Shown here: piece after piece, positions 52,494 through 61,903 of the stretch
Layout of the letters: every line of letters begins with the position of its first letter
Numbering within the stretch: position 1 is the first letter of the stretch
From: Mucilaginibacter sp.
Lineage (GTDB): Bacteria > Bacteroidota > Bacteroidia > Sphingobacteriales > Sphingobacteriaceae
Length of the DNA: 64,000 nt
Direction of reading: 5' to 3'
Assembly (NCBI GenBank): GCA_028287895.1
Contig: JAQBOV010000027.1
Location: 62,001-126,000, forward strand
The notes under the pieces: generated by a model
The model's input: only the letters and a program-made list of their open reading frames with translations
Database searches by the model: none
What the model was told of the DNA's origin: nothing
Program-made: the position numbers and the translations under genes

Positions 52494-53987
52494 ATGTCTC
52501 CATTAGTACTACTCTCTTTCATTATCGGTTACTTCCTCGTATTGCTGGTCATTTCCTGGCTCACCTCCCGTAAATCGGCTGATAATGACACTTTTTTTGT
52601 CGCCAATCGAAATTCGAAATGGTACCTGGTAGCTTTTGGGATGATTGGTACTGCCCTAAGCGGAGTAACTTTTATTTCCGTTCCGGGCAAAGTGGGCGCA
52701 CCATCCGGAGATGAATTTGCTTATTTCCAGTTTGTATTGGGTAATGCTGCGGGGTTTATTATTATCGCCACGGTGTTACTACCGCTTTATTACCGCCTGC
52801 AGCTTACATCAATTTACAGCTATATCGAGCAGGCGCTTGGTAAATGGAGCTATAAAACAGCGGCCGGCATCTTCCTGATCAGTCGTACTATCGGCTCTGC
52901 ATTCAGGCTTTACCTGGTGGTTATCGTATTGCAAAAATTCATTTTTGATAATTACCATGTCCCTTTTGCCGTAACCGTAGTGATCTGCTTGGCGCTGATA
53001 TGGTCATACACCTTTAAAGGCGGACTAAAAACCATCATTATTACCGACAGTCTGCAAACACTGTTTTTGGTATCCTCGGTATTCCTGTCGCTCTATTTTA
53101 TCTGCCGGAGTCTGGACATGAGTATTTTTGAAGCAGCAGATGCCATTAAAAACAGCAGCTATTCAAGGGTTTTCTTTTTCAATGATTTCCTCAGCAGCAA
53201 GTTCCATTTCAGCAAGCAATTTCTGGGTGGCTTATTTATTACTATCGGCATGACCGGCCTCGACCAGGATCTGATGCAAAAGAACCTGAGCATGAAAAAC
53301 ATCAAAGAAGCGCAAAAAAACATGTTCACTTTTACTACGGTCTTTATAATCATCAACATTTTCTTTTTAAGTGTAGGTGCCCTGCTCTATATTTATGCTG
53401 CCAGGAACGGCATTAAGGTGGACAAAACTGACTACCTCTACCCTACCATCGCCCTAAAATATTTGGGGGTAATACCTGCCATAGTATTTATGCTGGGGCT
53501 GACGGCCGCCACTTTTGCCACCACCGATTCTGCCTTAACGGCGCTGACGACCTCCTTTTGTGTCGATTTTTTAGGATTTAATAAAAGTAAGAATGTGAAT
53601 AGCAAAGCGATGGTAAGAACCCGGCATATTGTACACATCGCCTTATCCGGATTGATACTGCTAACCATTATTATTTTTAATGCCATTAACAATGATGCGG
53701 TGGTAAGCGCCATATTTAAAGTAGCATCTTATACTTACGGGCCATTATTGGGTTTATATTCGTTTGGCCTGTTTGCCGGAAAGCGGCAGGTAAAAGATAA
53801 ACTGGTTCCGTTTATATGTATGATATCCCCTGCTATATGTTACTTTTTAAGCACATCTGCTAAAACAATTTTAGGCGGATATGTTTTTGATAACGAGCTC
53901 ATCATTATAAATGGATTAATTACTTTTGCTGGCCTATTGCTTACCTCATCTGCAAAAACAAAACTGGTAACGCAACATTCAGACTAA
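52494..53987 (+). CDS. Sodium:solute symporter family protein
   Basis: The 497-residue membrane protein has about 12-13 helices and the SSS-family pattern: an early TSRKSADNDTFFVANRNSKWY segment, GTALSGVTFISVPG in TM2 and TTDSALTALTTSF late (a Na+ site region). It uses a sodium gradient to take up an organic solute that the sequence does not identify. The start is set at the ATG at 52494; the start at 52458 falls in a repeat. A LOG gene follows 19 bases later. Confidence 0.92.
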   Translation: MSPLVLLSFIIGYFLVLLVISWLTSRKSADNDTFFVANRNSKWYLVAFGMIGTALSGVTFISVPGKVGAPSGDEFAYFQFVLGNAAGFIIIATVLLPLYYRLQLTSIYSYIEQALGKWSYKTAAGIFLISRTIGSAFRLYLVVIVLQKFIFDNYHVPFAVTVVICLALIWSYTFKGGLKTIIITDSLQTLFLVSSVFLSLYFICRSLDMSIFEAADAIKNSSYSRVFFFNDFLSSKFHFSKQFLGGLFITIGMTGLDQDLMQKNLSMKNIKEAQKNMFTFTTVFIIINIFFLSVGALLYIYAARNGIKVDKTDYLYPTIALKYLGVIPAIVFMLGLTAATFATTDSALTALTTSFCVDFLGFNKSKNVNSKAMVRTRHIVHIALSGLILLTIIIFNAINNDAVVSAIFKVASYTYGPLLGLYSFGLFAGKRQVKDKLVPFICMISPAICYFLSTSAKTILGGYVFDNELIIINGLITFAGLLLTSSAKTKLVTQHSD

Positions 53988-54006
53988 ATAATACGAATAA
54001 CAGCAT

Positions 54007-54714
54007 ATGACTGGTGAAGATAAAATAAGGCAGGCCTTTGAGAATAAGAACTGGCAGGAGATAAAGGTTACCGACTCGTGGCAGATATTCAAAATCATGG
54101 CCGAGTTTGTGGATGGTTTTGAAAAACTGGCCAAGATAGGACCATGTGTTTCCATATTTGGTTCGGCGCGCACACACAATGACAGCAAATATTACAAACT
54201 GGCCGAAGATGCCGGGCGCTTATTAACAGAACGTGGTTATGGTGTAATTTCGGGCGGCGGTCCGGGTATAATGGAAGCGGCCAATAAGGGCGCTTATGAA
54301 GCGGGTGGTAAATCAGTAGGGTTAAATATCGAACTCCCCTTTGAGCAATTTCACAATAAATATATCGATCGTGATAAGCTGCTTGAGTTTGATTATTTCT
54401 TTATTCGCAAAGTAATGTTCATGAAATACTCCCAGGGCTTTATTATTCTGCCGGGTGGTTTTGGAACCATGGACGAATCATTCGAAGCTATTACTTTGAT
54501 CCAAACCGGAAAAATAGCACGTTTCCCAATAGTTTTTGTAGGTGTTGATTACTGGGGCGGCCTGTTTAAATGGGTTGAAGAGAAAATGCTTGCACAGGAG
54601 CATACTATTAGTCCTGATGATTTGAATCTATACCGGGTGGTAGATACAGCCGAAGAAGCCGCCGAACATATTTTCCGGTTCTATGAAAAATATGTTCTGA
54701 AACCGAATTTTTAG
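54007..54714 (+). CDS. LOG family (TIGR00730-type) nucleoside 5'-monophosphate phosphoribohydrolase
   Basis: The 235-residue protein has the LOG signature in full: a SIFGSAR start near residue 49, GGGPGIMEAANKGA and PGGFGTMDESFEAI with the conserved Arg/Glu pair. LOG enzymes cut 5'-monophosphates of cytokinin-like or normal nucleosides. It is probably cotranscribed with the symporter (20 bases apart). Confidence 0.9.
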   Translation: MTGEDKIRQAFENKNWQEIKVTDSWQIFKIMAEFVDGFEKLAKIGPCVSIFGSARTHNDSKYYKLAEDAGRLLTERGYGVISGGGPGIMEAANKGAYEAGGKSVGLNIELPFEQFHNKYIDRDKLLEFDYFFIRKVMFMKYSQGFIILPGGFGTMDESFEAITLIQTGKIARFPIVFVGVDYWGGLFKWVEEKMLAQEHTISPDDLNLYRVVDTAEEAAEHIFRFYEKYVLKPNF

Positions 54715-54859
54715 TTTCCAATACATCGCGTCTTTTGTTAATAAGTAATATCGTCCCTGATCATGGCTGGGACACCTGCTATCACTAACTAAAAGATCAG
54801 CCAGGATAAGTATTTAGGTTAAAACAAAAATATTCAAGGTATAATTTTTATTTTGCGCC

Positions 54860-56083
54860 ATGCTTCAACCTAAAAAACAGGCTGCGTTAGGCTTTATTTT
54901 TGCAACTCTGCTTATTGATGTTATAGGTCTGGGTATTATTATACCTGTTTTCCCTAAACTAATTGAGCATCTGATACATGGCAGCTTAAGTGATGCTTCT
55001 GTATATGCCGGATGGTTAACCGCTGCTTATGCGATTATGCAATTTCTGTTTTCGCCCCTGATTGGAAATTTGAGTGACAAGTTCGGCCGCAGACCAGTAT
55101 TGTTATGCTCATTGCTTGGTTTTGGTATCGATTATTTATTCCTTGCGTTTGCACCCACTATCTGGTGGTTATTCATAGGGCGACTTATAGCCGGAATAAC
55201 AGGCGCCAGTTTCACTACGGCCACCGCTTACATAGCAGATGTAAGCGAACCGGAAAAAAGAGCCGCTAATTTTGGCCTCGTCGGGGTTGCTTTTGGCTTA
55301 GGTTTTATTATCGGGCCGGTAATAGGCGGCATATTGGGTAAATATAATGTACAATACCCCTTTTTGGCGGCCGCCGGATTAGCGCTGCTCAATGCCGCAT
55401 ACGGTTATTTCATTTTGCCGGAATCCTTATCTGCTGAAAACCGCAGGCCGCTTGAATTTAAAAAGATCAATCCATTCACTTCTTTAATTCAACTAAATAA
55501 ATATAAATCTGTTATAGGTTTAGCTGCATCTTTGTTCCTGATATACTTTGCCGCGCAGTCTGTGCAAAGCGTGTGGACATTCTACACTATGTATAAATTC
55601 AAATGGAATGAGGCCTGGGTCGGTTATTCACTTGGCTTTGTTGGCTTAATGGTAGCCATCGTGCAAGGCGGACTGATAAGGGTTATCAATCCCAAATTAG
55701 GCCATGAACGCAGTATATGGGGTGGCTTGCTTCTTTATAGTTTTGGTTTGATACTATTTGCATTTGCTGCCAAAGGCTGGATGATGTTCGCTTTCCTGGT
55801 GCCTTATTGTTTAGGTGGTATAGCCGGGCCGGCCTTACAGGGATATATGAGCAACAGTGTGCCGGCCAATGAGCAGGGTAACCTGCAGGGCGGATTAACA
55901 GGCCTGATGAGTTTAAGCTCTATTTTTGGCCCCTGGTTGATGACCCTGGTCTTTCACCATTTTACACAACCCGGAGCGTCTGTTCAATTTCCGGGAGCGC
56001 CATTTGCTATTGGTGCCATTTTAATGCTTTTAAGTGCTATATTGGCTGTATTATCTTTTAAGAAAAACAAGCCTGTGCTTTAA
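54860..56083 (+). CDS. TetA-like MFS transporter, copy 1
   Basis: The 407-residue 12-helix MFS protein matches the TCR/Tet group: motif [15 protein letters not shown] after TM2 and the [22 protein letters not shown] segment. It is a proton-driven exporter, but tetracycline as substrate is not implied. It is about as long as its neighbour, with which it aligns from end to end, so the two arose by tandem duplication. Confidence 0.92.
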   Translation: MLQPKKQAALGFIFATLLIDVIGLGIIIPVFPKLIEHLIHGSLSDASVYAGWLTAAYAIMQFLFSPLIGNLSDKFGRRPVLLCSLLGFGIDYLFLAFAPTIWWLFIGRLIAGITGASFTTATAYIADVSEPEKRAANFGLVGVAFGLGFIIGPVIGGILGKYNVQYPFLAAAGLALLNAAYGYFILPESLSAENRRPLEFKKINPFTSLIQLNKYKSVIGLAASLFLIYFAAQSVQSVWTFYTMYKFKWNEAWVGYSLGFVGLMVAIVQGGLIRVINPKLGHERSIWGGLLLYSFGLILFAFAAKGWMMFAFLVPYCLGGIAGPALQGYMSNSVPANEQGNLQGGLTGLMSLSSIFGPWLMTLVFHHFTQPGASVQFPGAPFAIGAILMLLSAILAVLSFKKNKPVL

Positions 56084-56120
56084 ACCATTCCGTCACATGG
56101 ATCACATCGTATTTCTGACA

Positions 56121-57359
56121 ATGGAGCAAAAAGTAAAAACTAAATCTTCAGCCGCTCTCGCTTTTATTTCCGTCACCATCTTTATTGATGTGCTGGGTTT
56201 AGGCATCATTATCCCTGTTATCCCTAAACTGTTGGAACAACTCGGGCATGTTGATAATTCCGTAGCCTCAGAAATCAATGGCTGGTTAACATTTACTTAT
56301 GCCCTTATGCAGGTACTTTTCTCGCCCATACTCGGCAATCTGAGCGATCGTTTTGGCAGAAGGCCTATTCTGCTGATGTCTTTGTTCGGGTTTAGTATCG
56401 ATTATTTGTTCATGGCATTTGCACCTTCTGTTTTCTGGTTATTCGTAGGGCGCACTATAGCGGGAATTACCGGCGCTACCATGGCAACCGGCACGGCCTA
56501 CATTGCCGATGTAAGTGAGGGTCATAAACGATCAGCAAACTTTGGACTGATCGGCGCGGCATCTGGCCTGGGTTTTATCATCGGCATTTCTGCCGGGGCA
56601 TTCTTGGGTGATATCAATATTAAATTCCCGTTTATGGCAGCTGCGGCTGCCGCTTTAATCAATGCGCTATGGGGGCTTTTTGTATTGCCTGAATCACTTA
56701 CCGCCGAGCATCGCCGGAAGTTTGAATGGAAACGTGCAAATCCGGTTGGTTCTGTGCTCGGCCTTGCGAAATATGCGCCCCTGGCTGGCCTGGCAATAGC
56801 TTTTACTTTGGTTTATATTGCCCAAAAAGCAGTTGAATATCAACTGTCATTTTATGTGTATGAAAAATTCAATTGGACAATGACCAGCGTGGGTTTCCTC
56901 GGTATTTTTATTGGTACATTGCTGATTGGTATACAAGGCGGCCTTATCCGTTTTCTCATTCCCAAATTCGGGTTGAAAAAGAATATTATCTGGGGCTTGA
57001 TATTCTATGGCCTTGGTTTAACGCTTATCGCCTTTGCCAACCGTGGATGGCTGATCTATGTATATATGGTACCTTATTGCCTGGGCGGCGTTTCGGGCCC
57101 GGCATTGCAAAGCCTCATCACCAATAAATTCGAAAAAAATGAGCAGGGTGAATTACAAGGCGGCCTAAATCTTCTTTCAAGCGCGAGCTTAATTATCGGG
57201 CCTCTGATAATGGGCTATACGTTTAGATTTTTCACCCATAATAAGAATTCTTCCGTTTATTTTCCGGGTGCGCCCTACATTCTCGGTGCCGTTTTAATGC
57301 TGATCAGCATACTGCTGGTGCTCAGAAGTTTTAAAAAAGATATTAATCTAAGCCGCTGA
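56121..57359 (+). CDS. TetA-like MFS transporter, copy 2
   Basis: This 412-residue protein is a paralogue of the preceding gene: motif A reads GNLSDRFGRRPILL and it ends in a similar RSFKKD tail. I start it at the ATG at 56121 (MEQKVKTKSS), which aligns with the first copy's MLQPKK start; frames from 56034 or 56097 add residues without a counterpart. The last 17 bases overlap the 3' end of the DUF502 gene on the other strand. Confidence 0.92.
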   Translation: MEQKVKTKSSAALAFISVTIFIDVLGLGIIIPVIPKLLEQLGHVDNSVASEINGWLTFTYALMQVLFSPILGNLSDRFGRRPILLMSLFGFSIDYLFMAFAPSVFWLFVGRTIAGITGATMATGTAYIADVSEGHKRSANFGLIGAASGLGFIIGISAGAFLGDINIKFPFMAAAAAALINALWGLFVLPESLTAEHRRKFEWKRANPVGSVLGLAKYAPLAGLAIAFTLVYIAQKAVEYQLSFYVYEKFNWTMTSVGFLGIFIGTLLIGIQGGLIRFLIPKFGLKKNIIWGLIFYGLGLTLIAFANRGWLIYVYMVPYCLGGVSGPALQSLITNKFEKNEQGELQGGLNLLSSASLIIGPLIMGYTFRFFTHNKNSSVYFPGAPYILGAVLMLISILLVLRSFKKDINLSR

Positions 57360-57936
57360 CACCCCCTGAAATAACAAACTTCATCATATCTGCGGAGTTT
57401 TTATCGATAGGCTTCACTTTATCAGCTGATATAATCACCACCTGTCCGGCAAATGAATAGGATAATGGAAAGTAAACGGCCACTTCGCCCGGAAGGTTTA
57501 ATTTGCTAAGATCCTTCTGTACCAGGAAGCCGATCTTTTTTAAGCCAAATTCATTCACCTCGACCAAAACAGCTTCATTAAATTTCTTTTCCTCACCCAC
57601 AAAAGCTTCGGTAAGGTCTTTGATAGATGAATATAGAAATTTGAAAATCGGCAAGCGATTGATCCAGCGTTTAAACCAGCGTTTTATAGGATCAGTTACC
57701 ACATTAGTAACCAAAATGCCGACTACGATGATCACCAGCAATACATTCAGTATCCCTAAACCAGGGACGTAAATGGGTTTACCTTTACTGTCCGTCAGGA
57801 AAAATCCGCTCAGGTTCAGCGCACTATCTATCTTAAATACAGACCAGTAGATCAAAAAAGCAGCTACACCAAGTGGCACCACAACTATCAATCCTTTAAC
57901 AAAGTAGTTCAGTGCTATCCCAAATATTTTCTTCAT
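57343..57936 (-). CDS. DUF502 family membrane protein
   Basis: The 197-residue protein has two N-terminal membrane segments (about residues 7-30 and 58-80) and a soluble domain with LPIFKFLYSSIKDLTEAFVG and the VAVYFPLSYSFAGQ segment of DUF502 proteins. The function is unknown. It lies 15 bases downstream of murF-alr on the same strand, so it may belong to that operon. Confidence 0.9.
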   Translation of the reverse strand: MKKIFGIALNYFVKGLIVVVPLGVAAFLIYWSVFKIDSALNLSGFFLTDSKGKPIYVPGLGILNVLLVIIVVGILVTNVVTDPIKRWFKRWINRLPIFKFLYSSIKDLTEAFVGEEKKFNEAVLVEVNEFGLKKIGFLVQKDLSKLNLPGEVAVYFPLSYSFAGQVVIISADKVKPIDKNSADMMKFVISGGVSGLD

Positions 57937-57951
57937 ACAGGCCGTGTATTT

Positions 57952-60414
57952 TTACTCATAAAAGTACACTCTTTTTACCCGTTGTGAAATATTAGTTAAT
58001 ATTTCATAAGGTATGGTGCCAATTTCCCTGGCAAGTTCTTCTATTCTTAATTTGTCGTTAAACACAATGACCTCATCCCCTTCCCTTACCTCCACATTGC
58101 TAACATCGAGGATACATGTATCCATTGATATATTACCTACGGTAGGCACAAAAGTTCCTTTTATCAGCATTTTACCTGCTCCATTGCCAAAAGCACGCAG
58201 GTAACCATCTGCGTAACCAATGCGTACAGTCGCTATCCTTCCGGCCTTTGTCAGTTTGCCATTCCGGTTATAACCAATAGTATCATTGGCCTGTACTTTT
58301 CTAACTTGCGACACACTTGTTTTTAAAGTGGCGATCGGTTGCAGCCCGTTTGACCCGGCAGGAACAGAGGCGTCTATCCCATACAGGCCAATGCCCAGCC
58401 TCACCATATCATATTGTGCCGAGGGCCAGCGTATGATACCACCTGTATTAGAAATATGCTTGATCACCTGGTAGCCCAATGCCTTTTCGATCTTTGTAAA
58501 AGCACGCTCAAAGCGTTTGATTTGTTTTTGGGTAAAAGCATCATGCTCCTTTGCATCACTTGCCACAAAATGCGAAAAAACAGATTGTACTTTAATGTAC
58601 CTGTTCTCTTCCAGCAGATCGCACAAAGTTTCTATATCAAAGTCTTCAAATCCCAGGCGGCGCATACCGGTGTCTATTTTCAAATGCACGGGGTAATTAC
58701 TCAAATTATGCGATTGGCAATATTTAACAAACTCATCAAGCAAATTAAAGCTGAATATTTCGGGCTCCAGTTTATATTCCACCAGTTTATCAAATGCCGA
58801 AACCTCAGGGTTAAGCACCATTACCGGCAAATTAATACCCGCCTGACGCAAGGCTATGCCTTCATCAATATAGGCTACAGCCAGGTAATCCACCTTGTTA
58901 TACTGAAGTATATTGGCCACTTCAAACGTCCCGCTGCCGTATGAGAATGCCTTCACCATAGCCATTATTTTTACTCCTGGCTTTAGCTTCGATCTATAAA
59001 AATTAAGGTTATTCAACAAAGCATTCAGGCTGATCTCCATCACCGTTTCATGCGACTTTAAGCTTAAGGCCTGGCTTATCCGTTCAAACTCAAAACTTCG
59101 CGCGCCTTTTATTAGGATAGTTTCGTTATCAAAATTTAGCGCATTTAACTGCAACAATAAGGCAGCCGTATCCGGATAAAAACATTTCTTATCAAGGTCA
59201 AAATAATCCCGATGAGCGGTCAATGCTTCGCCCACACCAATAAACTTATTAACTTTTTTAGTATGGATCATCTCCGCTACCTGACGGTACAATACATCCT
59301 GCTCCAAACCCGACTGAAATATATCCGAAAGGACCAATGTCCGGGTAGGATGCTGGTTTTGCTGGTTCAAAAAATTAAGGGCGATCTCTAATGACTGCAC
59401 ATCTGAATTATAAGAATCATCAATCACGGAGCAATCATTAATGCCGTTTTTGAGCTCCAGCCGCATACTCACTGGGCTCAAACGCTCTATTCGTTTATCA
59501 ACTTCAACAGGACCATAACCCAACGCAAGCATAGTTGCCCAGCATACAATAGCATTCTCCACAGAAGCTTCATCCAGAAAAGGTATCAGGCATTCGATCT
59601 CTTTCCCTTTATATTTAGCACGCAAATAAAAATTTCTGGATATTACCGTCTCGGTGAAAACATACAGATCGGCCTGTTTAAATTTGATGCTCCAGCTAAA
59701 GCAATTTTTAACCGGGATTTCTTTTTTAAAATCGATCAGTTGGTCGTAGTTATGAATAAGCAGTTTACAATGTCTGAATAACTTTAATTTCTCAAGCACT
59801 TTTTCCCTACGGTCTTTAAAACCCTCATCATGCGCCGTGCCAATGTGGGTTAATACCCCTATCGATGGCTTAATAATAGGTTCCAGTTTATCCATTTCAT
59901 CAGTGGTGGATATGCCGGCCTCAAAAATACCAAGATCATCCTTTTCACTGATCTGCCATACCGAAAGCGGAACGCCGATCTGTGAATTATAGCTTTTGGG
60001 ATTACGTACGATAATTTTATCAGAAGCCAAAAGCTGATAAAGCCATTCTTTAACAATGGTTTTGCCATTGCTGCCTGTAATACCGATCACCTCCAGGTTA
60101 AAACGGCTGCGGTGATAGGCAGCCAGCGCCTGCAGTGCGCCCAACACATCATCAACTAAAAGGAAATTGGCCCCGGGCATTTTTATTTCGGTTTGCTGCT
60201 TTACAACAAAGTTGCGTACACCGGCTGCATAAGCTTCGGCTGCAAATTCGTGCCCGTTGCGTCTTCCGCTAAGCGCAAAGAAAAGACCCTCGGAAGCATT
60301 ATTGATACGGCGGCTATCCGTTAGTAAGGTGCTGATATTGCCTTCCTCCACAATGATGCCGCCAGCGCCTATTATTTGTTGTATTTGTTTTATCGGGTAA
60401 TGGTTGCTAAGCAT
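57952..60414 (-). CDS. Fused MurF ligase and alanine racemase
   Basis: The 820-residue protein joins two cell-wall enzymes. Residues about 1-450 are MurF (UDP-MurNAc-tripeptide:D-Ala-D-Ala ligase) with GITGSNGKTIVKEWL as ATP loop. Residues about 455-820 are alanine racemase, with the PLP lysine in MVKAFSYGSG and the catalytic Tyr region GYNRNGKL. The fusion supplies D-Ala beside its user and is typical of Bacteroidota. The ATG at 60414 fits MurF; the frame at 60501 is too long. It is divergent from recX. Confidence 0.94.
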   Translation of the reverse strand: MLSNHYPIKQIQQIIGAGGIIVEEGNISTLLTDSRRINNASEGLFFALSGRRNGHEFAAEAYAAGVRNFVVKQQTEIKMPGANFLLVDDVLGALQALAAYHRSRFNLEVIGITGSNGKTIVKEWLYQLLASDKIIVRNPKSYNSQIGVPLSVWQISEKDDLGIFEAGISTTDEMDKLEPIIKPSIGVLTHIGTAHDEGFKDRREKVLEKLKLFRHCKLLIHNYDQLIDFKKEIPVKNCFSWSIKFKQADLYVFTETVISRNFYLRAKYKGKEIECLIPFLDEASVENAIVCWATMLALGYGPVEVDKRIERLSPVSMRLELKNGINDCSVIDDSYNSDVQSLEIALNFLNQQNQHPTRTLVLSDIFQSGLEQDVLYRQVAEMIHTKKVNKFIGVGEALTAHRDYFDLDKKCFYPDTAALLLQLNALNFDNETILIKGARSFEFERISQALSLKSHETVMEISLNALLNNLNFYRSKLKPGVKIMAMVKAFSYGSGTFEVANILQYNKVDYLAVAYIDEGIALRQAGINLPVMVLNPEVSAFDKLVEYKLEPEIFSFNLLDEFVKYCQSHNLSNYPVHLKIDTGMRRLGFEDFDIETLCDLLEENRYIKVQSVFSHFVASDAKEHDAFTQKQIKRFERAFTKIEKALGYQVIKHISNTGGIIRWPSAQYDMVRLGIGLYGIDASVPAGSNGLQPIATLKTSVSQVRKVQANDTIGYNRNGKLTKAGRIATVRIGYADGYLRAFGNGAGKMLIKGTFVPTVGNISMDTCILDVSNVEVREGDEVIVFNDKLRIEELAREIGTIPYEILTNISQRVKRVYFYE

Positions 60415-60472
60415 GTTACGAATTTGCTTATATTTCTGCCAATAGAAGAATTTTTGACGAATTTTGGTTTTG

Positions 60473-60955
60473 ATGGACCAACAAAAAACAACCAGGATCA
60501 CGGACGAAAAAGTTGCACTGGCTAAAGCAGAGCACTATTGCGCCTACCAGGAACGCTCGCAGCAGGAAGTACGTGATAAGCTATACGAATGGGGACTGTA
60601 TACCAATGCAGTTGAAAATGTGATAGTTCGGTTATTAACCGGTAATTTTTTAAATGAAGAGCGCTTTGCCAATGCCTATACCCGTGGTAAGTTTAACCAG
60701 AAAGGATGGGGAAAAAATAAGATAAAACAGGGTCTCAAATTTAAAAAAGTCTCAGATCCGCTGATAAAAAAAGCACTGCATAGTATTAATGGAGACGATT
60801 ATTTGCAGATGCTCCATAAAGTGATACAAAAAAAGGCAGCACTTTTAAGCGAAAAAGATCCTTACAAACGCAAATACAAATTGCAACAATATGCCTTAAG
60901 CCGTGGATATGAAAATGACCTCATCGCAGATGTTTTGAAAAACAGCGAATTATGA
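60473..60955 (+). CDS. recX: Regulatory protein RecX
   Basis: RecX limits RecA filaments. The 160-residue basic helical protein has the three RecX helical repeats: an ALAKAEHYCAYQERSQQEVRDKL start, NEERFANAYTRGKFNQKGWGKNKIKQGL and a final KYKLQQYALSRGYENDLI. The start is set at the ATG at 60473; the in-frame TTG at 60464 is less likely. RecA is not in this window. Confidence 0.92.
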   Translation: MDQQKTTRITDEKVALAKAEHYCAYQERSQQEVRDKLYEWGLYTNAVENVIVRLLTGNFLNEERFANAYTRGKFNQKGWGKNKIKQGLKFKKVSDPLIKKALHSINGDDYLQMLHKVIQKKAALLSEKDPYKRKYKLQQYALSRGYENDLIADVLKNSEL

Positions 60956-61162
60956 AACCATCATGAACAATCAATCAAAAAACATCGCTCATGATAGCTT
61001 CATCTCCGTTGAAAACCAATCACTTGATGAAAAATCAAAAAAAAAGTGCATTACCTGCTTGCAGAATAATCAATTCTGTCTATATTTGCACTCCACAAAC
61101 GCAAGGGTATATATCTTGACATTGAGGCAAGCTCTGAAGAGTTGGAGCTTGATACAGAAAAT

Positions 61163-61235
<73 letters not shown>

Positions 61236-61237
61236 CT

Positions 61238-61263
61238 AATCCCTTCCACTAAAGAAGGGATTT
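61238..61263 (+). terminator. Small hairpin between the two tRNA genes
   Basis: AATCCCTTC (61238-61246) pairs with GAAGGGATT (61254-61262). It may be a processing or attenuation structure, as the T-tract is short. Confidence 0.5.
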
Positions 61264-61284
61264 ATTGTTAAAAGGTAATCACCT

Positions 61285-61369
61285 GCTCAGATGGTGGAAC
61301 TGGTAGACACGCAGGACTTAAAATCCTGTTCCCGTTAAAGGAGTGCGGGTTCGATTCCCGCTCTGAGTA
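61285..61369 (+). tRNA. tRNA-Leu(UAA)
   Basis: The 85-base gene has acceptor GCTCAGA opposite TCTGAGT (the first pair is G-U), a D arm with GGTAGACAC, an anticodon stem around TTAAAAT (UAA) in CAGGACTTAAAATCCTG, a long variable arm and GGTTCGATTCC in the T arm. Discriminator A. Type II tRNA with the long arm suits leucine. A repeat of its last bases follows (61380-61387). Confidence 0.95.
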
Positions 61370-61410
61370 CTTAAAAAGTTGAGTACTACTCAACTTTACT
61401 CAAGCAAATA

Positions 61411-61446
61411 AAAACCCTCTTTATATTAGATAGAGAGGGTTTTTTT
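61411..61446 (+). terminator. Terminator after the tRNA genes
   Basis: AAAACCCTCT (61411-61420) pairs with AGAGGGTTTT (61434-61443), and a T-run follows. Confidence 0.85.
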
Positions 61447-61543
61447 ATTTGTGTTATTATTAATATTGACTCAGCATTTATTTACTATTTAAGTTTGATG
61501 GTTTTAACTTCACAAATCTTCTATTAAGTAATAACTTTACTGC

Positions 61544-61873
61544 GTGAAATTACTTTGCTTTATATTATCAATCTATGTAATCTTGCTTTCTACAAAGCCA
61601 TGTTGCGCAGATAATGACTGCCAGGGCAAGGAAGTAGCAAAAAAAGAATTAACGGGTAAATTGCCAATAAAAGAAAAGGAATGCCCCGGCTGTTCACCAT
61701 TTTTTACTTGCGGTACTTGCGTAGGTTTTGTAATAGCCAAGCCATTGATGCTTGATCTTAAATTAGTCGCCGAAACCCCGATTAAAATTTATGCTGATTA
61801 CTACGAGCCTTATGTTCAGCAAGTATCCCCTTCCATCTGGCAACCACCGCAATTAAGTAAATACACTTGTTAA
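61544..61873 (+). CDS. Small Cys-rich exported protein (DUF6660-like)
   Basis: The 109-residue protein starts with a signal peptide (about residues 1-21; GTG start) and has Cys-rich clusters: CCADNDC (residues 20-26), ECPGCSPFFTCGTC and a terminal Cys. The clusters suggest metal or disulfide sites. I recall such small proteins upstream of Bacteroidota TonB receptors; DUF6660 is a tentative label. The receptor begins 31 bases later, so the two are probably one unit. Confidence 0.65.
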   Translation: MKLLCFILSIYVILLSTKPCCADNDCQGKEVAKKELTGKLPIKEKECPGCSPFFTCGTCVGFVIAKPLMLDLKLVAETPIKIYADYYEPYVQQVSPSIWQPPQLSKYTC

Positions 61874-61903
61874 TTCATACTGTATTTACTTAATTCTTAA
61901 AAA

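Noticed and set aside
58414..58944. 176-codon plus-strand frame
   Set aside because: It is antisense to the alanine racemase part of murF-alr.
61380..61410. CRISPR-like short repeats after the tRNA genes
   Set aside because: There are only two short words with no spacer regularity.
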